Translations under genes and position numbers: made by a program | Notes under the pieces: generated by a model | Databases searched by the model: none | Told to the model about the DNA's origin: nothing | Seen by the model: only the letters and a program-made list of their open reading frames with translations | Part shown: piece after piece, positions 8,841-18,516 of the stretch | How the letters are laid out: each line of letters starts with the position of its first letter | Numbering within the stretch: position 1 is the first letter of the stretch | Assembly (NCBI GenBank): GCA_001800315.1 | Contig: MGVE01000009.1 | Location: forward strand, 1 to 64,000 | Origin: Elusimicrobia bacterium RIFOXYA2_FULL_47_53 | Lineage (GTDB): Bacteria; Elusimicrobiota; Endomicrobiia; Endomicrobiales; XYA2-FULL-47-53 | Reading direction: 5' to 3' | DNA: 64,000 bases

Positions 8841-9440
8841 CTATTTTTTAAAACTTGTGTTTGAAATATTTCTGACTCTTCTGTGCTCGGCCAGAATTAT
8901 GGCCTCAATTTCCAGCGCGGCCCTGTTCAGCTTGTCGTTTATAACAAGATACTCGTATTTTTTTAAGCAGGCTATCTCATTTTTAGCGTTAAGGAGCCTT
9001 CTTCTGATAACTTCTTCGCTGTCCTGCCCGCGGCCCTTCAGCCTTTTCTCAAGATCCTTAAAAGACGGAGCCATTACAAATATGAGAACCGAATTGTTAA
9101 AATGCTTTTTTACGCTGAACCCGCCCTGCACATCAATATTAAGAATAACATCTCTTCCCAGGGCGATATTCTTTTTCAGCGGCGCCTTGGGAGTGCCGTA
9201 ATAGTTGCCGTGCACGACAGCCCACTCAACCAGCCCGCCGGAACGAATGAGGCTCTGGAACTTCTGCTTTGAGAGAAAATAATAGTCGCGCCCGTTTTTT
9301 TCGCCGGGCCTCGGGGGCCTCGTGGTGCAGGAAATTGAACGGCGGAAATTACGGTTCCTCGCGATTATCGTATCGCAGAGAGTTGATTTGCCGGCCCCCG
9401 AGGGAGCCGAGATGACTATTAAAAGCCCTTTGTTCTTCAT
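8841..9440 (-). CDS. gmk: Guanylate kinase
   Basis: Phosphorylates GMP to GDP with ATP. The 199-residue protein has the P-loop APSGAGKST at about 12-20, the GMP-binding block SCTTRPPRPGE and the GRDYYF and VEWAVVHGNYYGTP segments, all standard for the family. It is the first gene of the gmk-rpoZ-coaC series. A good promoter (TTGATT, 17 bases, TAAAAT) sits directly upstream and places the likely transcription start at or beside the ATG, so the mRNA may be leaderless. Confidence 0.96.
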   Translation of the reverse strand: MKNKGLLIVISAPSGAGKSTLCDTIIARNRNFRRSISCTTRPPRPGEKNGRDYYFLSKQKFQSLIRSGGLVEWAVVHGNYYGTPKAPLKKNIALGRDVILNIDVQGGFSVKKHFNNSVLIFVMAPSFKDLEKRLKGRGQDSEEVIRRRLLNAKNEIACLKKYEYLVINDKLNRAALEIEAIILAEHRRVRNISNTSFKK

Positions 9441-9446
9441 AGGTAG

Positions 9447-9475
9447 ATTTTATTAAAATAGTATGGCTAAATCAA
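9447..9475 (-). promoter_or_regulatory. Sigma-70-type promoter for gmk
   Basis: On the minus strand: TTGATT (9470-9475), a 17-base spacer and TAAAAT (9447-9452). The gmk ATG begins seven bases after the -10 box. Confidence 0.65.
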
Positions 9476-9537
9476 ATGGTTTTATATTCAGACAGCGACC
9501 GGTGGTTGACAGGCCCTTACCGTAGTGTTAGGAAATT

Positions 9538-9685
9538 GAGTCAAGTGAAAAACCCTTAAAAATGCCCTGTCATTGCGATCTCCCGAAGGGAGAGAGGCAA
9601 TCTCGCCTCACCATCGGAAACTACGAGATTGCTTCGTCGTTGCACTCCTCGCAAAGACAGACCAAAACACTTTTTCAACTGACTT
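9538..9685. mobile_element. Element A copy 1: MITE-like repeat with terminal inverted repeats
   Basis: A 148-base non-coding unit with ends GAGTCAAGTGAAAAA and TTTTTCAACTGACTT, an imperfect inverted pair. Read on the minus strand, its interior matches the copy at 57598-57741 along the whole length, including the GCAATCTCGT...GCGAGATTGC inner arms. The flanks AAATT and GAATT could be a decayed five-base target duplication. It carries no transposase, so it would move only with an enzyme encoded elsewhere. Confidence 0.82.
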
Positions 9686-9695
9686 GAATTCGCAA

Positions 9696-10187
9696 TTAAC
9701 CTATCAAAAGCGCGAGCAATGCCAGGACAAAAGAACCGGCCGTAACCCACGGCGACTTTAAAATATCAGTTTTGCTCGGCTCCGTACTTTTTGCCGACAT
9801 TGACTTAAGATAGCCCACATCTTCCCTTATCTGGGCTATTTCGGAACGAATGACACCAAGCTCAGCGTCCAGATCCTTGACCCTGTTCTGATCCAAACGC
9901 AGGGCGCCCTGGTCGGAAATCATCTTTTTGAGATCCCTGTCGGCTTTCTTCATGGCCTCAATTTCGGCTGAAACCGAATCGTATCTTCCCTTAAGATACT
10001 CAAGCTTATAGTTCAAATCGCTTAGGGCGCTGTTTACCTCGCGCTCTTCCCTGGGGAAGGCTGCCGCGGCCACCGCAGCGGTTGAAATCACCGCTTGCTG
10101 CTGAGCGGTCGTGCCCTGGTCAAGCGCCAGCGCCGCCGAAAAGAAGCATAACGGCAGAATTACGGACAAACATAAATATTTTTTCAT
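9696..10187 (-). CDS. Exported coiled-coil protein with C-terminal membrane anchor
   Basis: Not a recognised family. The start chosen is the ATG at 10187, which has GAGG just upstream and begins a signal peptide (MKKYLCLSVILPL...ALA); longer frames run back into rluD. The 163-residue product has a signal sequence, a heptad-rich helical region (about 60-130) and a hydrophobic C-terminal segment WVTAGSFVLALLALLIG that probably spans the membrane. Seven bases separate it from the rluD stop, so it is in the same transcript. A structural envelope role is possible but not shown. Confidence 0.7.
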   Translation of the reverse strand: MKKYLCLSVILPLCFFSAALALDQGTTAQQQAVISTAAVAAAAFPREEREVNSALSDLNYKLEYLKGRYDSVSAEIEAMKKADRDLKKMISDQGALRLDQNRVKDLDAELGVIRSEIAQIREDVGYLKSMSAKSTEPSKTDILKSPWVTAGSFVLALLALLIG

Positions 10188-10194
10188 AATAGCC

Positions 10195-11082
10195 TCAATG
10201 TTTTTTGGACAGCCATGCCATATCTTTCGGCAGTTTTGCCGAAAATTCAACCTTCTTTGCTTTTGAAGGATGCGTAAAAGATAATTTATGCGCATGCAGG
10301 AACTGCCGTTCAAAGGACTTCTCGCCTATTTTCAGCGGCCCGCCGTAAGTCTCGTCTCCCAGCACGGGGTGGCCTATGAACGCGAAATGGCTTCTTATCT
10401 GGTGAGTCCTTCCGGTTATCGGGTGCGCCGCTACCACCGTATATCCGCTGTGTCGGCTTAAAACCTTAAACTCGGTTATTGCCATTTTCTTTGCCAGCGG
10501 CCCCACCACTATTTTTCGCCTGTCCTGGTGCGACCGGCCCAGAGGAGCCTCTATCCTGCCCTCATTTTCCGAAACATTTCCGCCGACGGCAGCTATATAT
10601 TCCTTGCTGATTGTTCTGTTTTGAAACTGCTTCACCAGGCTTGCCTTAACTTTTTCATTCTTTGCCACGACCATTACGCCGGAGGTGTCTTTGTCAAGCC
10701 GGTGCACAAGGTACGGAACAAACTTGCCTTTAAAATGGCCGGCCAGCGCGTTTACAAGCGTGCCTTCGGGATGCCCGCAGGCGGGATGAACCACAAGCCC
10801 CGGCCGTTTGTTGACTACAATGATGTCTTTATCTTCGTAAACTATCTCAAGAGGAATATTTTCCGGCTTAATTTTATTTTCTTTGTTTACTATTATAATT
10901 TCAATCTCATCGCCTTCCTTGAGCCTGCAGGACGAGGCTGTTTTCTGAGAATTGACCAGCACATGTCCCATATCTATCAGGCGCTGAAAATAACCGCGCG
11001 AGTATTCCTTTAAGCATGATGCAAGGTAGGCATCCACGCGCGTTCCGGCTGTTTCCACTTTCAAAATTATTTTATCTTTCAT
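10195..11082 (-). CDS. rluD: Large-subunit pseudouridine synthase, RluD family
   Basis: Converts uridine to pseudouridine in 23S rRNA. The 295-residue protein has an N-terminal S4 RNA-binding domain (about 10-70), then the RluA/RluD catalytic domain with the Asp motif HRLDKDTSGVMVVAK near 130 and the late TGRTHQIRSHF signature. The S4 domain and length favour RluD over RluA or RluC, though paralogue assignment is not certain. It overlaps the end of lgt by 11 bases. Confidence 0.9.
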   Translation of the reverse strand: MKDKIILKVETAGTRVDAYLASCLKEYSRGYFQRLIDMGHVLVNSQKTASSCRLKEGDEIEIIIVNKENKIKPENIPLEIVYEDKDIIVVNKRPGLVVHPACGHPEGTLVNALAGHFKGKFVPYLVHRLDKDTSGVMVVAKNEKVKASLVKQFQNRTISKEYIAAVGGNVSENEGRIEAPLGRSHQDRRKIVVGPLAKKMAITEFKVLSRHSGYTVVAAHPITGRTHQIRSHFAFIGHPVLGDETYGGPLKIGEKSFERQFLHAHKLSFTHPSKAKKVEFSAKLPKDMAWLSKKH

Positions 11083-11827
11083 TTTTCCTTGTAAAAAAAA
11101 TAATCAGGCCCGCCAACAGGGACAGTAACGACAAACTCTGAGCCGGCGACAGGCCCAGAATATAGGAGCCTCTCTCGTCGCCTCTGAAAAATTCAACCGC
11201 GAAACGCAGAGCAGAATAAAGCGCAAGGTACATCGCCAGAACCCGGCCCGGCCTGTTATTGCGCCTTAAAAATCCGTCAAGGAACAAAAATATGACAAAG
11301 TTGCCGGCCGCCTCGTAAAGCTGAACCGGATGAAGGCTTATGCCAGTCGGAGCAAGCGCCGCGGAGCTTGTATATTCCACCGCCCAGGGAAGATGGCATT
11401 CCCTTCCGTAGCAGCAGCCCGCGAAAAAACAACCCAGCCTGCCGAACACATGCCCAAGCGCCACGGCAGGGGCGAAAATATCGGTTAGTTTCCAGATATT
11501 TATTTTGCGGCGGGCGGCAAAAACAAATATGGCGCCGGCCGCGAAAACAAAACCGCCGTAGTAAACCAGCCCGCCCTGCCAGACTTTGAAAATGTCAATT
11601 AAATTACCGGCGTATAAGTCCCATTCTACTACCACATAATTGAGGCGGGCGCCGATAATTCCGAATAGCACCGCGAACAGCACCGCGTCGTAGACGCTGT
11701 CTTTTGTGATGGAGAATCTGTTTGCCCGGCTCAGCATGTAGCGCAGGCCAAAAAACAAGCCTGCCGCCACGAGAAGCCCGTAGGTTCTTAAAGTTACCGG
11801 CCCGAATTCAAAAATTGTTGGAAACAT
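11072..11827 (-). CDS. lgt: Prolipoprotein diacylglyceryl transferase
   Basis: Lgt attaches diacylglycerol to the lipobox cysteine of prelipoproteins in the inner membrane, the first step of lipoprotein maturation. The 251-residue multi-pass protein shows GIIGARLNYV, WQGGLVYYGG, the signature HVFGRLGCFFAGCCYG and HPVQLYEA. LspA, the next enzyme, is encoded directly upstream (12050-12511), and a predicted lipoprotein is at 33281. A 168-base repeat (element B) fills the lspA-lgt gap. Confidence 0.96.
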   Translation of the reverse strand: MFPTIFEFGPVTLRTYGLLVAAGLFFGLRYMLSRANRFSITKDSVYDAVLFAVLFGIIGARLNYVVVEWDLYAGNLIDIFKVWQGGLVYYGGFVFAAGAIFVFAARRKINIWKLTDIFAPAVALGHVFGRLGCFFAGCCYGRECHLPWAVEYTSSAALAPTGISLHPVQLYEAAGNFVIFLFLDGFLRRNNRPGRVLAMYLALYSALRFAVEFFRGDERGSYILGLSPAQSLSLLSLLAGLIIFFTRKNER

Positions 11828-11881
11828 TATGCTGTCCGATACGCCGGCGAATAGCTTTGGCTCAGTAACGGCGCCGCCGCG

Positions 11882-12049
11882 TTTAACCCGAATTTTGCAT
11901 TAGGCGCGAGAACCGAGGCGAACAAGGCAGAGGCTTTTTTGACTAAAAAAGAGGAAGCGTAGCGGTGACTACGGTTGAGCTTTTTTAGGATGAAAAAGTC
12001 CCACAGGGTTTGACGAATTCCGTGTCCTGATGCAAAATTTGGGTTTAAA
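11882..12049. repeat. Element B copy 1: 168-base structured repeat with inverted ends
   Basis: Ends are TTTAACCCGAATTTTGCA (11882-11899) and TGCAAAATTTGGGTTTAAA (12031-12049), nearly perfect inverted repeats. The interior has CCGAGGCGAACAAGGCAGAGGC and a nested hairpin AAAAAAG-CGTAG/CTACG-CTTTTTT. The copy at 40372-40539 has exactly the same length, but its stem is CGATG/CATCG, a compensating change. The unit ends at the base before the lspA stop codon and lies inside the lspA-lgt transcript. Confidence 0.85.
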
Positions 12050-12511
12050 TCACCGGGCTTCATTTTTCGGTTTGCCTGAAATCATAAAATCTATTATGAG
12101 GAGCACCGCGCCGATGGTTATACAGGAGTCAGCCACATTGAAAGCCGGCCAGTGGTATGAGCCGATACTAAAATCAATAAAATCAACGACGCCGCCTCTC
12201 GCTATCCTGTCAATGAGATTGCCGACGGCTCCCGAAAATACAAGCAGAAGCGGAAGCTTAAGATACTGCGGCACCCGGCGCCTGTTTTTCAGATACCAAA
12301 GCAAGGCTACGGAAACAGCTGTAAACGAGAACAGGGTAAAGACTGTGTTTGAGCCGCTAAAACCTCTGAACATGCTGAAAGCCACGCCGGTATTGACTAC
12401 ATAAACCAGGTTTAAAAAAGGCGCGAGCGTCAGGCTTTCTCCCTGGAACAAATTAGCCGTAACCAGGTATTTTGTCAGCTGATCTAAACCGATCAACGCG
12501 CCTGAATACAA
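12050..12511 (-). CDS. lspA: Lipoprotein signal peptidase (signal peptidase II)
   Basis: LspA cleaves the signal peptide from diacylglyceryl-modified prolipoproteins. It has DQLTK near the start, VVNTGVAFS, GAVGNLIDR with a catalytic Asp, and WPAFNVADS with the second catalytic Asp; about four membrane helices. No ATG is available: the frame starts at TTG (12511), or five codons earlier at a CTG (12526) preceded by AGGGGG, which gives the more typical N-terminus with two Lys and a full first helix. An in-frame stop excludes anything longer. It follows ileS, a common pairing. Confidence 0.93.
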   Translation of the reverse strand: MYSGALIGLDQLTKYLVTANLFQGESLTLAPFLNLVYVVNTGVAFSMFRGFSGSNTVFTLFSFTAVSVALLWYLKNRRRVPQYLKLPLLLVFSGAVGNLIDRIARGGVVDFIDFSIGSYHWPAFNVADSCITIGAVLLIIDFMISGKPKNEAR

Positions 12512-12527
12512 AATAAATTTTTTCAGT

Positions 12528-15314
12528 TTATTCCCCCTTGGGAGCGGACTTTTCCAGCTCGCTTACGCAGCGCGGGCAGAGGTTTTCTGAGAATTTATTA
12601 TTTTTACTGACATCTTCTTTATGGCGCCAGCATCTCTGGCATTTTTCACGGGTGGATTTTGAGGCGGAAACATCCTGAGTTTCGCCTTCCTTTATAGCCG
12701 CGTCCCAGGTGCCGATTGAAAGTGAAACCGTCTCGGCGTCAACATTATATTTTGAGGCAAAACCTTTTTCCAGAACAACCTCGGCGCGGGCTTCAAGGTT
12801 TGAACCGATCTCCTTGTTTTTTCGCAGAGCCTCAAAAGCCGTCATGGCTTTTTCCCTCAGTTCAAAAAGCTTCGCCCATTTCTCCAGATCCGCAGCTGAG
12901 ATTTTAAGCGATTCATCGTATTTCGGGAATTCCGCAAGAAAAACCGAGTCCGGCAGGCGGTTGTCGGAACTTCTCATTTCCTGCCAGGCCTCTTCCGCGG
13001 TAAAGGAAAGTATCGGAGCGACGAGCCTTATGATAACAGAGCTTATCTCGTAAAGCGCGCTCTGGGCGCTTCTTCTGTTAAGCGAGTCCGTTCCGTCGCA
13101 GTAAAGCGTGTCTTTGAGTGCGTCAAGGTAAAATCCGCTCAAAAATACCGTGCAGAAATTGTTTATGGAACCCGCCGCTTTGTGAAACTCATAGGTTTCA
13201 TAGGCTGCCGAGACTTCCTTTATGAGGTCCTGCAGGCGGCTCAAGGCGAAGCGGTCAATCTGTCGCATTTGAGCGAGCGGAAGACGGGTTTGGTCATTTA
13301 GGCCGTAGATATTTCCCATCAGAAAACGCAGGGTATTGCGGATTTTGCGGTACGAATCAATTAAGCCTTTAAGTATTTCCTGCGATATTCTTATATCCTC
13401 GCGGTAATCGCTGGTGGAAACCCAGAGCCTGAGAATGTCGGCTCCGTATTTCTCTATTATCTCGCCGGGCAGAATAACATTCCCGACTGACTTGGACATT
13501 TTCTTGCCTTCTCCGTCCACCACGAAACCGTGGGTCAGAACAGTCTTATACGGAGCCTGGCCTCTTAGAGCGACAGCCGGCATGAGCGAGGTCTGGAACC
13601 AGCCTCTATGCTGGTCGCTTCCCTCAAGGTACATGTCCGCGGGAAGCCTCAGCGAATCAAAGTTTCCGCTGGCCAGCACCGCCTCGGAAGATACGCCGGA
13701 ATCAAACCAGACATCAAGGATATCTTCCTCTTTTCTGAAAGTTTTTCCGGAACATTTAGAACATTGAGGATTGTGCCCCGCAAGAAGTTCTTCCGCGGTT
13801 TTCTCAAACCATATATCGGCGCCTTTTTCGGAGAAAAGCGAAGCGATATGAGAGATTATTTTATCGTCAACAACTGGCTCGCCGCACTCGGTACAGTAAA
13901 AAATCGGTATCGGCACGCCCCAGAGCCGCTGGCGGCTTAAGCACCAGTCGGGCCTGGTCTCCAGCATGCCCGTCATGCGGTTTTGGCCGTAAGCCGGAAC
14001 CCAACTGACTTTGCCCGCGGCCTCAAGCAGCCGGGCGCGAAGGTTATTATGCTCAACGCTCATAAACCACTGCGGCGTGGCCCTGAATATCACGGCCTTT
14101 TTGCAGCGCCAGCAGTGCGGATAGGAGTGCTCAAATTTTTCGTCAAATAAAAGCGCGCCAAGGCCTTTAAGTTTTTCCACAATAAGCGGATTGGCGGCGA
14201 AAACCTTATGCCCTTTAAATTCCGGCACCTCGTCGGTGAAAATTCCGCGGTCGTTAACCGGAGAAATAATATCAAGCTTGTACTTAAGGCCCACGGCATA
14301 GTCTTCCTGGCCGTGGCCCGGGGCGATATGCACCACGCCCGTGCCGTCCTCAAGGGTTACATAATCGGCGAGAACTCCCTTTGATTCGCGTTCAACCAGA
14401 GGGTTTTTGCAAATTATCCCTTCAAGGTCCTTGCCGCCGAAACCGCTGAGAATTTTATATTCCGAAGCTCCAATTTTTTCGGCTACGACCGGCAGAAGCT
14501 TTTTTGAAAGCACAAGCAGTTCCCTGGAGCCGTCGCTGCCTTTAAGTTCGGCATTCACATAATCGGACTCGGGATGGAAAGCCAGGGCGACATTGGCGGG
14601 CAGGGTCCACGGGGTAGTCGTCCAGATTAAAACGCTGGTATCTTTTTCAAGCTTTACCGGAGAAGAAACTACTTTAAACTTAACATAAACCGAATGGGAA
14701 ATATGGTTGGCGTATTCCACTTCGGCGTCGGCGAGGGCGGTTTCGCAGGTCGGGCACCAGTAAACCGGTTTTTTCTGCCTGAATATGTAGCCTTCTTTGG
14801 CGAGCCTGCCGAAAACTCCGGCTATCGCCCCTTCATATTTCGGGTCCAGCGTCAGGTACGGCTTTTCCCAGTCGCCGAGCACCCCGAGGCGTTTGAATTC
14901 GTTTCTCTGAATGTCTATAAATTTTTTCGCGAAAGCCGCGGCCTGTTTGCGGAAGGCCACTCTTTCCACCTTGTGCTTGTCAAGTTTCATGTCCTTGAGG
15001 CACTGCTGTTCAATGGGCAGGCCGTGGCAGTCCCAACCGGGAGTATAAGGAGCGTCAAAACCCGACATTGCCTTGTGTTTTATTATTATGTCTTTAAGAA
15101 TTTTATTTAGAGAGGTCCCGAGGTGTATGTGGCCGTTGGCGTAGGGCGGGCCGTCATGAAGCACAAACACGGGCCTGCCGGAATTTTTTTCCCGCATCTT
15201 ATGATAGATTTTTTTATCATCCCACTCTTTCTGAAAAACGGGCTCGCGGGCGGGAAGGTTCGCCTTCATCTGGAAATTAGTCTGCGGGAGATTTACTGTT
15301 TTTGAATAATCCAT
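12528..15314 (-). CDS. ileS: Isoleucyl-tRNA synthetase
   Basis: Class I synthetase that charges tRNA-Ile. The 928-residue protein has the HIGH motif in [14 protein letters not shown] (about 53-66), the KMSKS motif in KKMSKSVGN (about 605), a large editing domain between them and a C-terminal zinc-binding region (CQRCW and CPRC). Length and the C-terminal zinc cysteines fit the bacterial type 1 form. It lies between mtnA and lspA, with an eight-base gap to mtnA. Confidence 0.97.
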   Translation of the reverse strand: MDYSKTVNLPQTNFQMKANLPAREPVFQKEWDDKKIYHKMREKNSGRPVFVLHDGPPYANGHIHLGTSLNKILKDIIIKHKAMSGFDAPYTPGWDCHGLPIEQQCLKDMKLDKHKVERVAFRKQAAAFAKKFIDIQRNEFKRLGVLGDWEKPYLTLDPKYEGAIAGVFGRLAKEGYIFRQKKPVYWCPTCETALADAEVEYANHISHSVYVKFKVVSSPVKLEKDTSVLIWTTTPWTLPANVALAFHPESDYVNAELKGSDGSRELLVLSKKLLPVVAEKIGASEYKILSGFGGKDLEGIICKNPLVERESKGVLADYVTLEDGTGVVHIAPGHGQEDYAVGLKYKLDIISPVNDRGIFTDEVPEFKGHKVFAANPLIVEKLKGLGALLFDEKFEHSYPHCWRCKKAVIFRATPQWFMSVEHNNLRARLLEAAGKVSWVPAYGQNRMTGMLETRPDWCLSRQRLWGVPIPIFYCTECGEPVVDDKIISHIASLFSEKGADIWFEKTAEELLAGHNPQCSKCSGKTFRKEEDILDVWFDSGVSSEAVLASGNFDSLRLPADMYLEGSDQHRGWFQTSLMPAVALRGQAPYKTVLTHGFVVDGEGKKMSKSVGNVILPGEIIEKYGADILRLWVSTSDYREDIRISQEILKGLIDSYRKIRNTLRFLMGNIYGLNDQTRLPLAQMRQIDRFALSRLQDLIKEVSAAYETYEFHKAAGSINNFCTVFLSGFYLDALKDTLYCDGTDSLNRRSAQSALYEISSVIIRLVAPILSFTAEEAWQEMRSSDNRLPDSVFLAEFPKYDESLKISAADLEKWAKLFELREKAMTAFEALRKNKEIGSNLEARAEVVLEKGFASKYNVDAETVSLSIGTWDAAIKEGETQDVSASKSTREKCQRCWRHKEDVSKNNKFSENLCPRCVSELEKSAPKGE

Positions 15315-15321
15315 GATAGTT

Positions 15322-16350
15322 TTATTTTTGCCTCAATGCTTTTTTTATTTCTCCGGGCTTAAAAACCCCGTTCTCGGTTATTATGGCCGTTATCAGCCCG
15401 GCGGGCGTGACATCAAAAGCCGGGTGGCAGGCTATCGTGCCCTTGGGAGCTATGAGCCTGTCGTTTACATAAAGCACTTCCTTTACCGAACGCTCTTCTA
15501 TGACTATCCTGCCGCCGTTTGAGGTTTTTGGGTCAATCGTTGAAACCGGCGCGGCCACATAAAATGGGACTTTATGGTATCTGGCAAGTATTGACAGAGA
15601 GTAGGTGCCTATCTTGTTGGCGGCGTCGCCGTTGGCGGCTATGCGGTCGGCTCCGACTATAACAGCTCCAATCCCGCAGGTTTTCATAATGTGGCCCGCC
15701 ATATTGTCGGTCAAAAGCCTGTAAGGAATCTTCTCCTGTTTCATTTCCCACGCGGTGAGCCTGGCTCCCTGAAGATAGGGGCGGGTTTCATCAACATATA
15801 CCAATTTAATTTTGCCCTGGCTGTAGGCGGAGCGGATAACTCCAAGAGCGGTGCCGTAACCGGCCGTCGCGAGAGCGCCCGCGTTGCAGTGGGTAATAAC
15901 CATGGAATTTTTCTTAAGAAGCGCGGCGCCGTAGCTCCCGATCCTTTTGTTTACAGAAATATCTTCGTCGTAGACCTCAAGAGCCTCCCTGACAAGCCGG
16001 GACTTGAGCCCCTCGGGAGTTCCCGAGAAACCGTCCACGATATCTTCAATTCTCTTAAGGGCCCAGAAAAGATTAACGGCTGTCGGCCGGCTTGAGGCAA
16101 GCCTTCCGGCGGCTTTCAAAAGATAGGATTTCATGGCCGAAAGAGACTTAAAATCTTTTTCAAGCGCCGCGAGCGCCATGCCAAACGCCGCCGCCACGCC
16201 AATAGCGGGCGCGCCGCGGATAATCATATCCTTAATGGCACGGTAAACGGATTCATAATTCCCGCATTCCACATAGCGTATCCTGGAAGGCAGGAGCAGC
16301 TGGTTTAATATGTATACTCTGTTGTTTTTCCAATAAAGCGTTCTTATCAT
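15322..16350 (-). CDS. mtnA: Methylthioribose-1-phosphate isomerase
   Basis: Isomerises methylthioribose 1-phosphate to methylthioribulose 1-phosphate in methionine salvage. The 342-residue protein shows [29 protein letters not shown] with the catalytic Cys, [15 protein letters not shown], and [18 protein letters not shown] with the catalytic Asp. These separate it from archaeal and eukaryotic initiation factor 2B relatives. No other methionine salvage gene is in the window, so it may work with a partial pathway. It heads the ileS-lspA-lgt-rluD series, after a repeat-filled gap. Confidence 0.93.
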   Translation of the reverse strand: MIRTLYWKNNRVYILNQLLLPSRIRYVECGNYESVYRAIKDMIIRGAPAIGVAAAFGMALAALEKDFKSLSAMKSYLLKAAGRLASSRPTAVNLFWALKRIEDIVDGFSGTPEGLKSRLVREALEVYDEDISVNKRIGSYGAALLKKNSMVITHCNAGALATAGYGTALGVIRSAYSQGKIKLVYVDETRPYLQGARLTAWEMKQEKIPYRLLTDNMAGHIMKTCGIGAVIVGADRIAANGDAANKIGTYSLSILARYHKVPFYVAAPVSTIDPKTSNGGRIVIEERSVKEVLYVNDRLIAPKGTIACHPAFDVTPAGLITAIITENGVFKPGEIKKALRQK

Positions 16351-16427
16351 AAATCGCCTCTATCCGCTGTGATTACCCTAAACTTTTTTTGAACGGCTGA
16401 AAAATTTAATGACTTCTTGAAATGGAA

Positions 16428-16715
16428 TGACTACATTTTTTACAACGAGATTCTTCGCCCGCCACAGCGGACTCAGAACGACGGCGTTTTGTGGATTCCG
16501 GACAAAACATTTTAAGCTATAAGTTTTAAGTTGTAAGTTATAAGTGAACGACGCTTCTGTGTCGTCATCCCAGAGGCAGTAATCTGGGATCCACTTCCTT
16601 GAGTCATTAACAAAATGCCATTGTTCTGGATTCCGGACGGAAACTCTCCGGAATGACGGCGTGTAGCGCTTCTGTGTCGTCATCCCAGAGGCAGTAGTCT
16701 GGGATCCAGCCTTTA
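16428..16715. repeat. Mosaic of dispersed palindromic repeats
   Basis: No gene is seen. Bases 16430-16489 repeat 6452-6511. GTCAT...ATCCA-type palindromes occur at 16564-16593, 16627-16657 and 16679-16708, with stems CCCAGA/TCTGGG or TTCCGGA/TCCGGAA. The segment around 16528-16555 is the empty version of the site filled by element A at 57598. Confidence 0.8.
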
Positions 16716-16847
16716 CAGACTGTGTGGCAATGTCATCCTGAGCGTTAGCGAAGGATCGCGAAGTTATTGTTACCATAGAGATGCTTCACTGCGTTCAGCA
16801 TGACAGCAACTCAAAGTCCTCGTTAATGGCAGTTATGACACAGTCTG
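16716..16847. mobile_element. Element C copy 1: MITE-like repeat, TTA target duplication
   Basis: A 132-base non-coding unit with inverted ends CAGACTGTGT and ACACAGTCTG. It is flanked on both sides by TTA (16713-16715 and 16848-16850). A shorter copy at 51909-51982 shares both ends, lacks 58 internal bases and is flanked by GGA on both sides. No transposase is encoded. Confidence 0.85.
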
Positions 16848-16870
16848 TTAGTCTTACTTCTGGATTCCGG

Positions 16871-16966
16871 AGTGGCGGCCCAATGCTTTGAATAAAATCA
16901 GCCGGCCTCCCAGGCGAATGCGAAGCATTCTTCACCCGTCCAAAGACGGGTGATTTTTCGCCGCGG
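16871..16966. repeat. Hairpin segment interrupting a palindromic repeat
   Basis: A unit of the TGGATTCCGG...CCGGAATGAC palindrome (intact at 16627-16657 and 31843-31873) is split here by about 96 bases. The inserted part contains CACCCGTC-CAAA-GACGGGTG inside a longer GCGAA/TTCGC stem. Its borders are less certain than those of elements A and C. Confidence 0.55.
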
Positions 16967-17033
16967 GACAGAAACTCTCCGGAATGACGGCACAGTTGTG
17001 ACTTAAGCCTTTAAGGGGCTTTTGGGTTGCGTA

Positions 17034-17214
17034 CCCCTTCCGAGCCGATTATGAGCAAAAGAATTTTTGGAGGCCTTCAGTCTTGCCTGTTTGACCTGCC
17101 GACAAGGCAGGGAGTTTGCAAGACTGCCAAAATACTTTTGCGAATGGCTCGCGGGTGGCGAGTTTCTTTATTATCGTTCTTTGCTCGCCCAAAGAAAGTT
17201 AAAATCAGGTGTCG
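17034..17214 (-). repeat. Element D copy 1: 181-base structured repeat
   Basis: Read on the minus strand it begins CGACACCTGATTTTAACTTT and matches 37323-37504, which is 182 bases. The two copies are nearly identical over the first 50 bases, then differ in sequence but keep pairing: outer stem CGAGCC/GGCTCG here against AAGGCT/AGCCTT there. The inner stems AGTCTTGC/GCAAGACT and CTGCC/GGCAG are specific to this copy. Similarity continues outward to about 17300. Bases 17300-17425 show only short repeat scraps. Confidence 0.8.
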
Positions 17215-17425
17215 GGAATGACGACACTTTACGGAACGCGCGGCAAGCTGCGCAGCTACGGAATCATTTTTACTACGGGATTGCTTCTCTCCCTGCGGGA
17301 GATCGCAATGACGCGGCCTTATTAAGGCTCTTGGACAGCCGTGCCAAAACTATCTTTAAAATAAAAACGCAAAACGCGAATAAAATCTATCCGCATCTTG
17401 CCGTCAAACCGCCAGCCGAAATGCT

Positions 17426-17689
17426 CTAAGGGATGGTTTCCAGGACTTCCTCAAGCTCTTCTTCCGAACGGCCGCATATCTCTATTGTTTTTTCGCGGCC
17501 CCGCTCGCCTTTTCTCAGCAGGACCATGCTTTTCTTCACTTCAAAAAACTCGGCAAGAAACTCGCAGAGCTCGCAGTTCGCCTTTCCTTCAACCGCGGGC
17601 GCCGATACTTTTACCCTTAAGATGGAGCCAATTCTTCCGACAACCTCGTTTTTCTTTGCGTTAGGGATTACTCTGACTTTTATTATCAT
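17426..17689 (-). CDS. DUF167/YggU family protein
   Basis: An 87-residue protein of the small DUF167 family, recognisable from IKVRVIPNAKKNEV at the start, the RVKVSAPAVEGKAN core and the basic segment LLRKGERGREKTIEI. Structures of relatives are known but the function is not. It is immediately downstream of proC and yggS, a common arrangement for this family. The sequence is full length. Confidence 0.9.
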   Translation of the reverse strand: MIIKVRVIPNAKKNEVVGRIGSILRVKVSAPAVEGKANCELCEFLAEFFEVKKSMVLLRKGERGREKTIEICGRSEEELEEVLETIP

Positions 17690-17709
17690 TAAATAAATAC
17701 CCCTTTTGC

Positions 17710-18516
17710 TTACCTGGCTAGTTCGCCGGCTCTTTTTTTAGCTTTTTTCATCGCGTTTTTAAATATCCCGGGAAGTTTGTTTTCCTGCATATATTTTACC
17801 GCGGCCTCGGTCGTTCCGCCAGGAGAAGTTACCTTCATCCGCAGCTCGCGCGCGGAGACGCCGTCGCCCCGGAGCATCGCGGCCGCGCCAGCGATCGTCT
17901 GCCTGGCAAGCTCCGAAGCCGTTTTGCCGTCCAGACCCATTTCTAAGCCGGCCTCTTCCATTAACTGAGCGACATAAAAAATATACGCGGGCCCCGAACC
18001 CGAAAGAGCGGTAACGGCGTTAAGTTTTGATTCGGGAACAATGACGGCAAGCCCCGCGGAGGCAAATATTCCCCGGGCGGCGCTTAAGGCTTTTTTGCCG
18101 GCGGATTTCCCTTTTGAAATTCCGGCCGCGCCCATTGAAACCAGCGCGGGAGTATTAGGCATGACCCTGACAACAGCGGTTCCTTCAGGCAAATAGTTTT
18201 CAATGAACTTAGTGGTTATGCCTGCCGCTATTGAAATAACCAGGCTGTCTTTGTTTATGAACCGGCCGCAATAGCTCAGAAGTTCTTCCATCTGCTGAGG
18301 CTTGACGGCCAGCAGAACAATTTTGCCCTCGGCGCAGGCCCTGGCCGGATCAGGCTCAACCGCGACACCGTATTTTTTGCGGATATAAGCGAGCCTTTTG
18401 CCGTTAATATCCGAAGCTAATATTTCGGATCTTTTATATTTAGCGTTACTTAAAAGCGCGTTTATTACGGCCTCAGCCATATTTCCTGCGCCTATAAAAA
18501 CTATTTTCTTACCCAT
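17710..18516 (-). CDS. proC: Pyrroline-5-carboxylate reductase
   Basis: Catalyses the last step of proline synthesis, reducing pyrroline-5-carboxylate with NAD(P)H. The 268-residue protein has the N-terminal Rossmann motif GAGNMAEA, the LLAVKPQQM segment, the signature ALSGSGPAYIFYVAQLMEEA and SPGGTTEAAVKYM near the end. It overlaps yggS by eight bases. Confidence 0.95.
   Translation of the reverse strand: MGKKIVFIGAGNMAEAVINALLSNAKYKRSEILASDINGKRLAYIRKKYGVAVEPDPARACAEGKIVLLAVKPQQMEELLSYCGRFINKDSLVISIAAGITTKFIENYLPEGTAVVRVMPNTPALVSMGAAGISKGKSAGKKALSAARGIFASAGLAVIVPESKLNAVTALSGSGPAYIFYVAQLMEEAGLEMGLDGKTASELARQTIAGAAAMLRGDGVSARELRMKVTSPGGTTEAAVKYMQENKLPGIFKNAMKKAKKRAGELAR

Noticed and set aside
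11827-12063. Minus-strand 78-codon frame spanning element B copy 1
   Set aside because: It is translation of the repeat itself, running into lspA and lgt; the repeat's second copy has a different reading pattern, so the conserved property is structure, not protein.
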